DNA of 64,000 nucleotides from Alphaproteobacteria bacterium (GTDB taxonomy: Bacteria > Pseudomonadota > Alphaproteobacteria > Ferrovibrionales > Ferrovibrionaceae): NCBI GenBank assembly GCA_947473805.1, contig CANJGB010000003.1, positions 1 through 64,000 of the forward strand, written 5' to 3'. Below the pieces are notes generated by a model that ran no database searches, was not told where the DNA came from, and was given only the letters and a program-made list of their open reading frames with translations. Every line of letters begins with the position of its first letter. Position 1 is the first letter of the stretch. Below are positions 50,579 through 57,847 of this stretch, one piece after another. The translations under genes and the position numbers were made by a program.

Positions 50579-52860
50579 AGGCGTTCCGGCGTGGCGGGCA
50601 TGTCGACGTGCCGCACCTTCTTGTGCTTCAGCGCATCGACCACGGCGTTGATCACCGCGGGGCACGAGCCGATCGAACCGGCCTCGCCCGCACCCTTGAC
50701 GCCCAGCGGATTGGTCAGGCAGGGAATCTCGCAGAACACCACGTCGATGCCCGGCAGGTTGTCCGCGCGCGGCAGCGTGTAGTCGGTGAATGAACCGCTG
50801 AGCGGCTGGCCGGTATCACTCCACACCACGTGCTCATACAGGGCCTGGCCGATGCCCTGCACCACGCCGCCCTGCACCTGGCCGCGGGCGATCTTCGGAT
50901 TCAGGATCTTGCCGAAATCGTCGGCCACGGTATAGCGCACCACTTCCGGCACGCCGGTCAGTTCGTCCACATCGACCTCGCACACATGGCAGCCGTTCGG
51001 GAACGTGCCGTTGGTGATCGTGGCGTCAATCGCGGTATCCAGCAGGACCGTCGCCTCGGGCGCCTTCTGGCGCAGGCGGTCGGCCAGTTCCAAAAGGCCG
51101 ATGGTGCGGTTGGTGTTGCGCCGGCGGAAAATGCCCTCGGCGAAATCGATCTCGCCGACCTCGGCGTCCAGCGCCTCGGCCGCCGCCGTCTTGCCCTTGT
51201 CGATGACGCCGTCAGACGCCTGCAGCAGCGGAATGCCCTCGGAGTAGAGCGAGCGCGCGCCGCCGGTGCCGCCGCCGCGCGGGATGATGTCGCTGTCGCC
51301 CTGGATGATCTTCACGCTTTCCGGCGGCACGCCCAGCTTCTCGACCACGATCTGGGTATAGGCGGTCTCGTGGCCCTGGCCGTTCGACATCGTGCCGACC
51401 AGCACCTCGACCGTGCCGTCCTTGGCGAAGCGGATGGCCGCATGCTCCTTGCCGGCCGCGGCCGTCGCCTCGAGGTAATAGGCCATGCCGCGGCCACGTA
51501 GCTTGCCGCGCTTCTTCGACTCAAGCCGGCGGGCCTCGAAGTCGGTCCAGTCTGCCGCCTTCAGGCCGGCATTCATCACCGTTTCGAACTCGCCGGAATC
51601 GTAGGTTACGCCGATGGCGCTGGTCCACGGCATGGCGCTGGGCGGCACCATGTTGCGGCGGCGCAGTTCGACCGGGTCGATGCCCAGTTCAAACGCGGCG
51701 GCATCGACGATGCGCTCGACCAGGTAGTTCGACTCAGGCCGGCCGGCGCCGCGATAGGCATCGACCGGGACCGAGTTGGTGAAGAAGCCCTCGACGCGGA
51801 TTGCGATGGCCTGGAAGCGGTAGACCGAGCCGACCACCTTGCTGGCCGCAAGCGTCGGGATCATCGGCGCGAACGTCGACAGGTACGCGCCCATGTCGGC
51901 ATAGGTGTGGTGGCGGATGGCGAGGAAGATGCCGTCCTTGTCCAGCGCCAGTTCGGCGAAGTTCACCTGGTCGCGGCCTTGCGTGTCGCACAGGAACGCC
52001 TCGCTGCGGTCCGCACTCCAGCGCACCGGGCGGCCCAGGTCGCGCGCCGCGAACAGGCACATCAGCGGTTCCGGGAAGACGAAGATCTTCATGCCGAAGC
52101 CGCCGCCGACATCGCCTGTCACGACGCGGAACTTCTCCTCCGGCACCTTGAAGATCATCTTCGCATAAGTGCTTTTCAGCGAGTGCGTGCCTTGCGACGG
52201 CGTGTACAGCGTGAACCGTTCGTCCGCCTTGTCGAACTGGGCGACGGCGCAGCGGGTTTCCATGCTGGCCACGACGACGCGGTTGTTGACCATCTTCAGC
52301 TTGGTGACATGCGCGGCCTGCTTGAACAGGGCCTCGGCCTTGGCGTGGTCACCGGCCTCCCAGTCGAAGGCGCGGTTGCCGGGGATGTGAGCCCAGATCT
52401 GCGGGGCGTCCTTGGCGGCGGCATTTTCCGACCCGGTCACTGCCGGCAGGTCCTCGTAATCGACGAGGATCGCCTCGGCCGCATCGCGCGCCAGGTTCAG
52501 GCTGTCGGCCACCACGAAGGCGACCGGGTCGCCGACATAGCGCACCACGCCATCGGCCAGGGCCGGCCGGCTCGTCTCGGCGCGTCCGCTGCCATCGCGG
52601 TTCTTGAGCGGCATCATGCAGGGCAGGTCGCCGATGCCGGCGGCCTTCAGGTCGGCGACGGTATATACGGCGTGGACGCCCGGCATGGTCCTGGCCGGGG
52701 CGGTGTCGAGCGCGGTGATCCGGGCATGGGCATAGGGCGAGCGCAGCATGTAGCCGTACAGCTGCCCGGGCAGGGCCATGTCATCGGTATAGCGGCCCTG
52801 GCCGGTGATCAGGCGCTGGTCCTCGACACGGTTGACCGACTGCGCGATACCGAACTTCAT
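50554..52860 (-). CDS. Orphan molybdenum hydroxylase large subunit (CoxL/xanthine dehydrogenase family)
   Basis: The 768-residue protein has the aldehyde oxidase a/b hammerhead (RVEDQRLITGQGRYTDDM, DGVVRYVGDPVAFVVADS) and the molybdopterin domains (TGDVGGGFGMK, GTMSNGQGHETAYTQ and GAGEAGSIGSCPAVINAV with the terminal catalytic Glu). The active-site loop is AYRGAGRPE, the form II motif, not the AYRCSFR of true CO dehydrogenase. It should hydroxylate an aldehyde or N-heterocycle. The FAD and 2Fe-2S subunits are not encoded next to it, so they must be elsewhere or the protein uses another partner. The ATG at 52860 begins the family sequence. Confidence 0.9.
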   Translation of the reverse strand: MKFGIAQSVNRVEDQRLITGQGRYTDDMALPGQLYGYMLRSPYAHARITALDTAPARTMPGVHAVYTVADLKAAGIGDLPCMMPLKNRDGSGRAETSRPALADGVVRYVGDPVAFVVADSLNLARDAAEAILVDYEDLPAVTGSENAAAKDAPQIWAHIPGNRAFDWEAGDHAKAEALFKQAAHVTKLKMVNNRVVVASMETRCAVAQFDKADERFTLYTPSQGTHSLKSTYAKMIFKVPEEKFRVVTGDVGGGFGMKIFVFPEPLMCLFAARDLGRPVRWSADRSEAFLCDTQGRDQVNFAELALDKDGIFLAIRHHTYADMGAYLSTFAPMIPTLAASKVVGSVYRFQAIAIRVEGFFTNSVPVDAYRGAGRPESNYLVERIVDAAAFELGIDPVELRRRNMVPPSAMPWTSAIGVTYDSGEFETVMNAGLKAADWTDFEARRLESKKRGKLRGRGMAYYLEATAAAGKEHAAIRFAKDGTVEVLVGTMSNGQGHETAYTQIVVEKLGVPPESVKIIQGDSDIIPRGGGTGGARSLYSEGIPLLQASDGVIDKGKTAAAEALDAEVGEIDFAEGIFRRRNTNRTIGLLELADRLRQKAPEATVLLDTAIDATITNGTFPNGCHVCEVDVDELTGVPEVVRYTVADDFGKILNPKIARGQVQGGVVQGIGQALYEHVVWSDTGQPLSGSFTDYTLPRADNLPGIDVVFCEIPCLTNPLGVKGAGEAGSIGSCPAVINAVVDALKHKKVRHVDMPATPERLWRLLNAA

Positions 52861-52933
52861 GGCGTACGACCCCAACCCGTGCTGCTGCCGCGCAGTGTGC
52901 ACAGGCGAGGTGTCCGCCACAAGGCCGGCTGGT

Positions 52934-53038
52934 TCAGGAAATGATCGAGAGGGCGATCAGCACGGCAACGGCAAAGCCGACTGCTATGGCGATGCAGGCC
53001 AGGGCGGGGCCGGAGAGGGAGCCAAGACGGTGTGCCAT
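52934..53038 (-). CDS. Putative 34-residue membrane protein
   Basis: A short frame beginning at ATG 53038 encodes MAHRLGSLSGPALACIAIAV followed by GFAVAVLIALSIIS. That is a soluble 10-residue head and one clean transmembrane helix with small residues. It lies 73 bases upstream of the molybdenum hydroxylase gene on the same strand. No clear ribosome binding site is seen, and the frame is open further upstream, so expression is doubtful. If real, it could anchor or accompany the hydroxylase. Confidence 0.35.
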   Translation of the reverse strand: MAHRLGSLSGPALACIAIAVGFAVAVLIALSIIS

Positions 53039-53111
53039 GGATATGGAACGCCCTCTGGTCGACGCGGTTCCCCGGTATGCCCCCCGGCCGAAAGGGCGTA
53101 CGGTCCGAACC

Positions 53112-53777
53112 GTGGAACCCCCCATCACGAAGATTTCCGATCCGGTCCGGTTCATCCTGGCCGAAACCCGAATCCTGCCCGTCCCGCATGCACCCGAACT
53201 GAGGCTGCATCTGGCGGACGAGGCGGTCGAGCTGTGGCAGCGAACCGAGACCGAACTGGAAGTGCTGGGCCTGCCGCCGCCCTACTGGGCCTTTGCCTGG
53301 GCCGGTGGCCAGGCCCTGGCGCGCTACCTGCTCGACAATCCCGCGGTGGTGCGCGGGCGGACCGTGCTGGACTTCGGCAGCGGCTCGGGCGTGGTGGCGA
53401 TTGCCGCGGCAAAGGCTGGCGCCGCCCGGGTCGTCGCGGCCGAGATCGACACCTTCGCCCGCACCGCCATCGGCCTGAACGCGCTGCTTAACGGCGTCAT
53501 CGTCGATCTCGCCGAGGGCGACGTGCTGATGACACCCGCGCCGGGCTTCGACGTCATCCTGGCGGGCGACATGTGTTATGAGCGCCCGCTGGCCGGCCAG
53601 GTCATTACCTGGTTGCGCGCCTGTATGGCCGGTGGCGCCACGGTATTCTTGGGCGATCCGGGCCGGGCCTACCTGCCGAAGGGCGAGCTGAAGGCGCTTG
53701 CCACCTACACGATCCCCACCACCCGCGCGCTGGAGGATGCGGAAACCAAGCGCACCTCGGTTTGGACGTTCGTCTGA
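53112..53777 (+). CDS. Class I methyltransferase, EtfB-lysine-methyltransferase-like
   Basis: The 221-residue SAM-dependent methyltransferase has RFILAETRILPVPHAPELRL, LPPPYWAFAWAGGQALARYL, motif I LDFGSGSGVVAIAAAKAGA, the acidic AAEID of motif post-I, and VILAGDMCYERPLA. This pattern matches bacterial relatives of METTL20, which trimethylates the electron-transfer flavoprotein beta subunit and so adjusts electron flow from acyl-CoA dehydrogenases. PrmA-like methylation of another protein is an alternative. GTG 53112 fits the family N terminus; earlier ATGs would add unconserved residues over the 34-codon ORF on the other strand. Confidence 0.82.
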   Translation: MEPPITKISDPVRFILAETRILPVPHAPELRLHLADEAVELWQRTETELEVLGLPPPYWAFAWAGGQALARYLLDNPAVVRGRTVLDFGSGSGVVAIAAAKAGAARVVAAEIDTFARTAIGLNALLNGVIVDLAEGDVLMTPAPGFDVILAGDMCYERPLAGQVITWLRACMAGGATVFLGDPGRAYLPKGELKALATYTIPTTRALEDAETKRTSVWTFV

Positions 53778-53781
53778 CCTT

Positions 53782-54666
53782 CTAGGTCCGGCGGAACAGC
53801 AGGCCGGCGGCCCAGCCGGTGCCGAGTGCGATGGCGACCGCCGCCAGGCCGTACAGCAGCGGCTGCTGGTGGGCGAAGTCATAGACTTCCTGCTCGACGC
53901 CCTGCTTGTCGACGAACAGCGGCGTCGCCTGGGCGGCAATCACCCGGTCGTCACGGATCAGATATACCTCGGCCCGATACGTTCCGACGGGCACATTGGC
54001 CGGCAGCTCGATACCGGTGCGGAACAGCTTGCCGCCCAGCATGGTGACCGTGCCGGCGCCGGGCAGGTATAGCCCGTCACGCTCCTTGTTCCGCACGATG
54101 GCGTCGCGAAACTCCACGACCTGGTCGGTCGCGCCGGCCTCGGCGACCAGGCGCAGGTTGCCGGCGCCGATCTGCAGCCGCGACAACAGGCTGGAACTGG
54201 CGATCTGGCTCAGCGGGCGATTGGCCGCGACCGCATAGAAAGTCGGGACGTTGTCGAACCGCAGCGACCGCCGGTTCAGCCAGATGCCGGCCACCTGCTC
54301 CTTCTTGCGGATGTTGACCGGGCCCGCCGGGCCGCGAACGGCAACGATGACGTCGCCCTCGGCATCCAGCGCCCCGAACACCAGCAATTCGGTGCCGCTA
54401 AAACTCGACGTGATGGCGATCAGGTGGGTCGAGAGGTCGGTGACCAGCGGAGTGTCGACGGCGATCTGCCGTGCGCCGGTCTGCCCGCTGGCCGGGGTGG
54501 ACAGCAAGGTGCCGAGAGCAAGGGCGGCAAGCAGCCGAGAAATCCGGTAGCGCAGGGTATGGTTTCCGGTCGCGACATTGGCGCTACCCGCTTTTACCAC
54601 ACTGAATTTGCTTGTCGATTTTTTGGCCTGCCGAGCCGTACCGGGGGTACGTGCCCGACCTGCCAT
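53782..54666 (-). CDS. TIGR02186 family membrane-anchored protein
   Basis: The protein has a signal sequence or helix (LLAALALGTLLSTPASGQ), a beta-rich periplasmic region (VDTPLVTDLSTHLIAITSSF, FGALDAEGDVIVAVRGPAG, TMLGGKLFRTGIELPANVPV) and a C-terminal membrane helix (LLYGLAAVAIALGTGWAAGL). This is the layout of TIGR02186, usually encoded next to TauE-type exporters. No such gene is here. The start is uncertain. ATG 54666 is one base after the stop of the upstream gene (TGAGATG) and gives 294 residues with a long N-terminal tail. GTG 54600 would give a more normal signal peptide. Confidence 0.75.
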   Translation of the reverse strand: MAGRARTPGTARQAKKSTSKFSVVKAGSANVATGNHTLRYRISRLLAALALGTLLSTPASGQTGARQIAVDTPLVTDLSTHLIAITSSFSGTELLVFGALDAEGDVIVAVRGPAGPVNIRKKEQVAGIWLNRRSLRFDNVPTFYAVAANRPLSQIASSSLLSRLQIGAGNLRLVAEAGATDQVVEFRDAIVRNKERDGLYLPGAGTVTMLGGKLFRTGIELPANVPVGTYRAEVYLIRDDRVIAAQATPLFVDKQGVEQEVYDFAHQQPLLYGLAAVAIALGTGWAAGLLFRRT

Positions 54667-54667
54667 C

Positions 54668-55228
54668 TCAGCCGCCGAACAGCCGGCCCAGGAAGCCACG
54701 GCGGCGCTCGGACTGTGCCATCGGCTCATCGACGGGGTTCATCCGCTCCGACAGGCGTACCACCGTGCGCTCCAGTGGTCCCACCGCCAGCGCCGCCTTG
54801 TTGGCCTTGGCCTCGGCCTCGGCCAGACGCTGCGGCAGATCACCCATGCTGCCGATTCTCTCGGCGGCTTGCTCGATCCGCGCCAGCGCGGGGTCGAGCT
54901 TGGCCAGGGCCGGGTCCAGCCGGGCCAGTGCGGGGTCCAGTTTTTCGATCTTGGCGGCGGCTTCGCGCACGGCCCTCTTGATGTCGTCGCCTTGCAGTTT
55001 GATGGCGTCGAGCAGCGCGTCGATTGGCAGCGCGGGCAGTTGCGGCGGATCAGATGCGGGCGAGGGCGGGCTGGGCCGGCCACCGGAAAGTTCTTCGGCG
55101 GCCGCAGAGCGAATGACCCGGTTGAGCCATGCCCCCAGCGTCATACCGGAACGTCGGGCCGCGAGCTTGGCTGCTTCACGCGCCTCCGGCTCGACCCCTT
55201 TTACGCTCCAAGGATGAATCATTTCCAT
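54668..55228 (-). CDS. Minimal PodJL-like protein with heptad repeats
   Basis: The 186-residue protein begins with the alphaproteobacterial PodJ/PodJL-type motif HPWSVKGVEPEAREAAKLAA followed by RRSGMTLGAWLNRVI, a helix-turn region found at the N terminus of polar localisation factors. A Pro-rich linker follows. Next is a coiled coil containing the heptads KLDPALA, RLDPALA, KLDPALA and RIEQAAE in tandem, then a basic end (RRRGFLGRLFGG). The Sel1 repeats, membrane helix and peptidoglycan-binding domain of full PodJL are absent. It may be a small scaffold or adaptor. The ATG at 55228 is chosen at the conserved motif; the next gene is coupled by TGAGATG. Confidence 0.75.
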   Translation of the reverse strand: MEMIHPWSVKGVEPEAREAAKLAARRSGMTLGAWLNRVIRSAAAEELSGGRPSPPSPASDPPQLPALPIDALLDAIKLQGDDIKRAVREAAAKIEKLDPALARLDPALAKLDPALARIEQAAERIGSMGDLPQRLAEAEAKANKAALAVGPLERTVVRLSERMNPVDEPMAQSERRRGFLGRLFGG

Positions 55229-55656
55229 TCCGAACGAGACCGCTACTTCAGACACAGACCGAACGACCGGAGCCGGTCATCCGTCCCCTGTTGTCCCAAG
55301 TTCGACCACCACCCTAAGGCGACTCTAGAGTGGCCCAAAACGGTACAGACGTACATTATGCACGCAATTCTTTCCTAAATCGAGAAACAATTACGGGGTA
55401 GGCCGCAGGTCAACACCTGAACGGGCGCAGTAATGCCAAGGGCGTGCCACAAACGCAGTGGCCTACCGCGATCCGGCAACGCGCTCCAGCTCATCCAGCA
55501 GGGATCGGCTCGGCACGCCATCGGCTGCCATACCCGCCGCCTTTAACGCTCCAGGGTGCGCCAGCCTTCATGCAGCTATCCTCGGGGGCGACTCGGCGAC
55601 ACTAAATAATGGGTGCGCCTATGTAAAGGAGGATAGGGCTAGTGGTAGGGCTAAAT
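55229..55656. other. Intergenic region without a recognised gene
   Basis: About 430 bases between the PodJL-like gene (minus) and the Mpo1-like gene (minus). The part next to 55228 should carry the PodJL-like promoter. An 8-base inverted pair, GGTAGGCC (55397-55404) and GGCCTACC (55460-55467), encloses 55 bases that could form a structured RNA. AAAGGAGGATAG near 55626 looks like a ribosome binding site but has no convincing frame behind it. No tRNA, riboswitch or known RNA family was recognised. Confidence 0.5.
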
Positions 55657-56130
55657 TCAGCCGTCGAGTCCCGCCTGCTTGCGGCTGGAGTCCAGGCGGC
55701 CCGACAACCACAGGCCATACATGTGGAAGTCCGAGACGATGGACCAGAACGGATAGGTGAAGGTGGCCGGCCGGTTCCGCTCGACAAGGAAGTGGGCGAT
55801 CCAGGCAAAGCTGTAGCCCGCGACCAGCGGCAGCAGCGGTCTCAGATCCTGCAGGACCGCGGCCTCGAAAATGTAGAGCAGGGCTGCGAACACGAACCCC
55901 GCATCGTGCGCCGGCACCACCCGCCACAGCCGGGTGATCAGCCAACCCAGGGCGAAGCCGAGCGGCAGCGGGACGATGGCCGCCGCCGCCCAGCCGCTTG
56001 CCAGCAGATAAATGAAGGCGAGGATCGCGGCGGTCGATCCGACATAGTGCAGTGCCCGCGCGCCGGGATTGCTGTGCTCTCGCAGATAAAACGGCCAGAA
56101 CGCCGCGTAGCTTTGGATTGGACCCGACAT
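55657..56130 (-). CDS. Mpo1-like (DUF962) membrane protein
   Basis: The 157-residue protein has the DUF962 blocks [20 protein letters not shown] and [20 protein letters not shown] with four hydrophobic helices. The His residues in [13 protein letters not shown] and WIAHF match those that bind iron in yeast Mpo1, a 2-hydroxy fatty acid dioxygenase that shortens 2-hydroxyacids by alpha-oxidation. The bacterial function is not proven. It diverges from the MerR-type regulator, and a palindromic operator lies between, so it may belong to the same fatty-acid regulon. Confidence 0.87.
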   Translation of the reverse strand: MSGPIQSYAAFWPFYLREHSNPGARALHYVGSTAAILAFIYLLASGWAAAAIVPLPLGFALGWLITRLWRVVPAHDAGFVFAALLYIFEAAVLQDLRPLLPLVAGYSFAWIAHFLVERNRPATFTYPFWSIVSDFHMYGLWLSGRLDSSRKQAGLDG

Positions 56131-56140
56131 TTTCCCACTC

Positions 56141-56162
56141 TTGACGTTTACGTAAACGTAAA
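56141..56162. promoter_or_regulatory. LiuR/MerR-type operator
   Basis: A 22-base near-palindrome begins TTGACGTTTACGTAAACG, with the perfect 16-base core ACGTTTACGTAAACGT at 56144-56159. It resembles the TTGACGT-type sites recognised by LiuR-like MerR regulators of branched-chain and fatty-acid catabolism. It lies between the Mpo1-like gene and the MerR-family gene it probably controls. Confidence 0.75.
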
Positions 56163-56200
56163 GTAGCGTTATCCTTCACGATGGATGGAAGCGAGCCGTC

Positions 56201-56644
56201 ATGCCCGACACCACGTTTACGATCACCCAGTTGGCGCACGAGTTCAAGATCACATCCCGGGCCATCCGTTTCTACGAGGACAAGGGCCTGCTGAAGCCGC
56301 GCCGCCACGGCCTGCAGCGCATCTATTCGCGGCGCGACCGCGCCCGCCTCAGCCTCATCCTGCGCGGCAAGCGCCTTGGCTTCAGCCTGGCCGCAATCCG
56401 CGAAATGCTCGACCTTTACGATCTCGGTGATGGCCAGGTACAGCAGCTGCGCGTTACGGTGAAGCGCGCGCGCGAACGGCTGGCCTCGCTCGAGGCCCAG
56501 CGTCGCGACATTGACGACGCCATCGCGGAACTCAGGGACAGCTGCGCCCTGATCGACGACTATCTTGAAATAGACAGTCTTAAACGCCCGACCATGGCCG
56601 ACTTCGTGGCCCAACGGGGTGCGGCGACGAGGGCCGCCGAATAA
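56201..56644 (+). CDS. MerR-family regulator, LiuR-like
   Basis: The 147-residue protein has the MerR winged helix (FTITQLAHEFKITSRAIRFY then EDKGLLKPRRHGLQRIYSRR) and a dimerisation coiled coil (VQQLRVTVKRARERLASLEA), and lacks the Cys residues of metal sensors. The form matches LiuR regulators, which repress branched-chain amino acid and fatty-acid degradation genes until acyl-CoA accumulates. The operator palindrome is 38 bases upstream. The fadA gene starts 53 bases downstream, so the regulator may head the beta-oxidation operon. Confidence 0.9.
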   Translation: MPDTTFTITQLAHEFKITSRAIRFYEDKGLLKPRRHGLQRIYSRRDRARLSLILRGKRLGFSLAAIREMLDLYDLGDGQVQQLRVTVKRARERLASLEAQRRDIDDAIAELRDSCALIDDYLEIDSLKRPTMADFVAQRGAATRAAE

Positions 56645-56697
56645 ACCTGCCGTCACGACCCGCTGCCAAGACCCGCCGGAGGAAACAGAGGTAAAAA

Positions 56698-57834
56698 ATG
56701 CGCAATGTCGTCATCGCCGCCTATGCCCGCTCCCCGTTCACGCTGGCCCGCAAGGGTGCCCTCGCCAAGGTGCGCCCCGACGACCTGGCCGGCCAGGTGG
56801 TGAGGGAGCTTGTCAAGCGCAGCGGCGTCGACCCCAAGGACATCGAGGACGTCATCGTCGGCTGCGCCTTCCCCGAGGGCGAGCAGGGGTTCAACGTCGC
56901 GCGCATCATCTCTTTCCTCGCCGGCCTGCCGGTCGAGGTTGCCGGCACCACGGTTAACCGCTTCTGCGGTTCCTCGATGCAGGCCATCCACATGGCGGCT
57001 GGCGCGATCCAGATGAACGCTGGCGAGGCGTTCATCTGCGCCGGCGTAGAGAGCATGACGCGCATCCCCATGGGCGGCTTCAACCCGCTGCCCAACCCGA
57101 CGCTGATGAAGGAATACCCTGACGTCTACATCTCCATGGGCATGACGGCGGAGAACCTGGCGAAGAAATACGGCATCTCGCGCGAAGAGCAGCAGGAGAT
57201 GGCGGTCGAGAGCCATGCGAAGGCAGCGGCCGCGCAGAAGGCCGGCAAGTTCAAGGACGAGATCGTGCCCATCGTGCAGGGGGCCTTGCGCGTCGAGGAA
57301 GACGGCACCATCCGCGCCGGCACCACGCAGGAGACACTCAACGGTCTCGAGCCCGCGTTCCTGAAGGAAGGCACCGTCACCGCCGGCACGTCCAGCCCGC
57401 TGACCGATGGCGCGTCGGCGACGCTGATCTGCTCCGAGGACTACGCCAAGGCGCACGGCCTGAAGCCGCTGGCGCGCATCCGCTCCATCGCGGTGGCCGG
57501 CTGTCCGCCCGAGATCATGGGCATCGGCCCGGTGCCGGCCACGCAGAAGGCGCTGAGGCGCGCCGGCCTCAAGGCCGAGGACATGGACATCGTCGAGATC
57601 AACGAGGCGTTCTCCGCCCAGGCCGCCGCCTGCCTGCGCGACGTCACTTTCCCCAAGAGCAAGGTCAACCTCGATGGCGGCGCGCTGGCGCTGGGCCATC
57701 CGCTGGGCGCCACCGGCGCGCGCATCACCGGCAAGGCGGCCTCATTGCTGAAGCGCGAGGGCAAACAGTTCGCCATCGCGACGCAATGCATCGGTGGCGG
57801 CCAGGGTATCGCCACTGTCCTCGAAGCCGTCTGA
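56698..57834 (+). CDS. fadA: Acetyl-CoA C-acyltransferase (3-ketoacyl-CoA thiolase)
   Basis: The 378-residue thiolase has the nucleophilic Cys in NRFCGSSMQAIHMAAGAIQM, the conserved NEAF (VEINEAFSAQAAACL), GHPLGATGARI with the catalytic His, and the second Cys in TQCIGGGQGIATVLE. All catalytic positions are intact, unlike the two thiolase-like proteins at 12.7-15.7 kb. It performs thiolysis of 3-ketoacyl-CoA in beta-oxidation. The ATG follows GGAGG at 56680-56684 at some distance. It is cotranscribed with fadN, 13 bases downstream. Confidence 0.95.
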   Translation: MRNVVIAAYARSPFTLARKGALAKVRPDDLAGQVVRELVKRSGVDPKDIEDVIVGCAFPEGEQGFNVARIISFLAGLPVEVAGTTVNRFCGSSMQAIHMAAGAIQMNAGEAFICAGVESMTRIPMGGFNPLPNPTLMKEYPDVYISMGMTAENLAKKYGISREEQQEMAVESHAKAAAAQKAGKFKDEIVPIVQGALRVEEDGTIRAGTTQETLNGLEPAFLKEGTVTAGTSSPLTDGASATLICSEDYAKAHGLKPLARIRSIAVAGCPPEIMGIGPVPATQKALRRAGLKAEDMDIVEINEAFSAQAAACLRDVTFPKSKVNLDGGALALGHPLGATGARITGKAASLLKREGKQFAIATQCIGGGQGIATVLEAV

Positions 57835-57847
57835 GCGGGGCCGGGCC

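Noticed and set aside
48833-50665. Longer start (50665) for the diguanylate cyclase
   Set aside because: The added 29 residues lie wholly within the 3' end of the molybdenum hydroxylase gene and have shadow-type composition; GTG 50578 precedes the first membrane helix at a normal distance.
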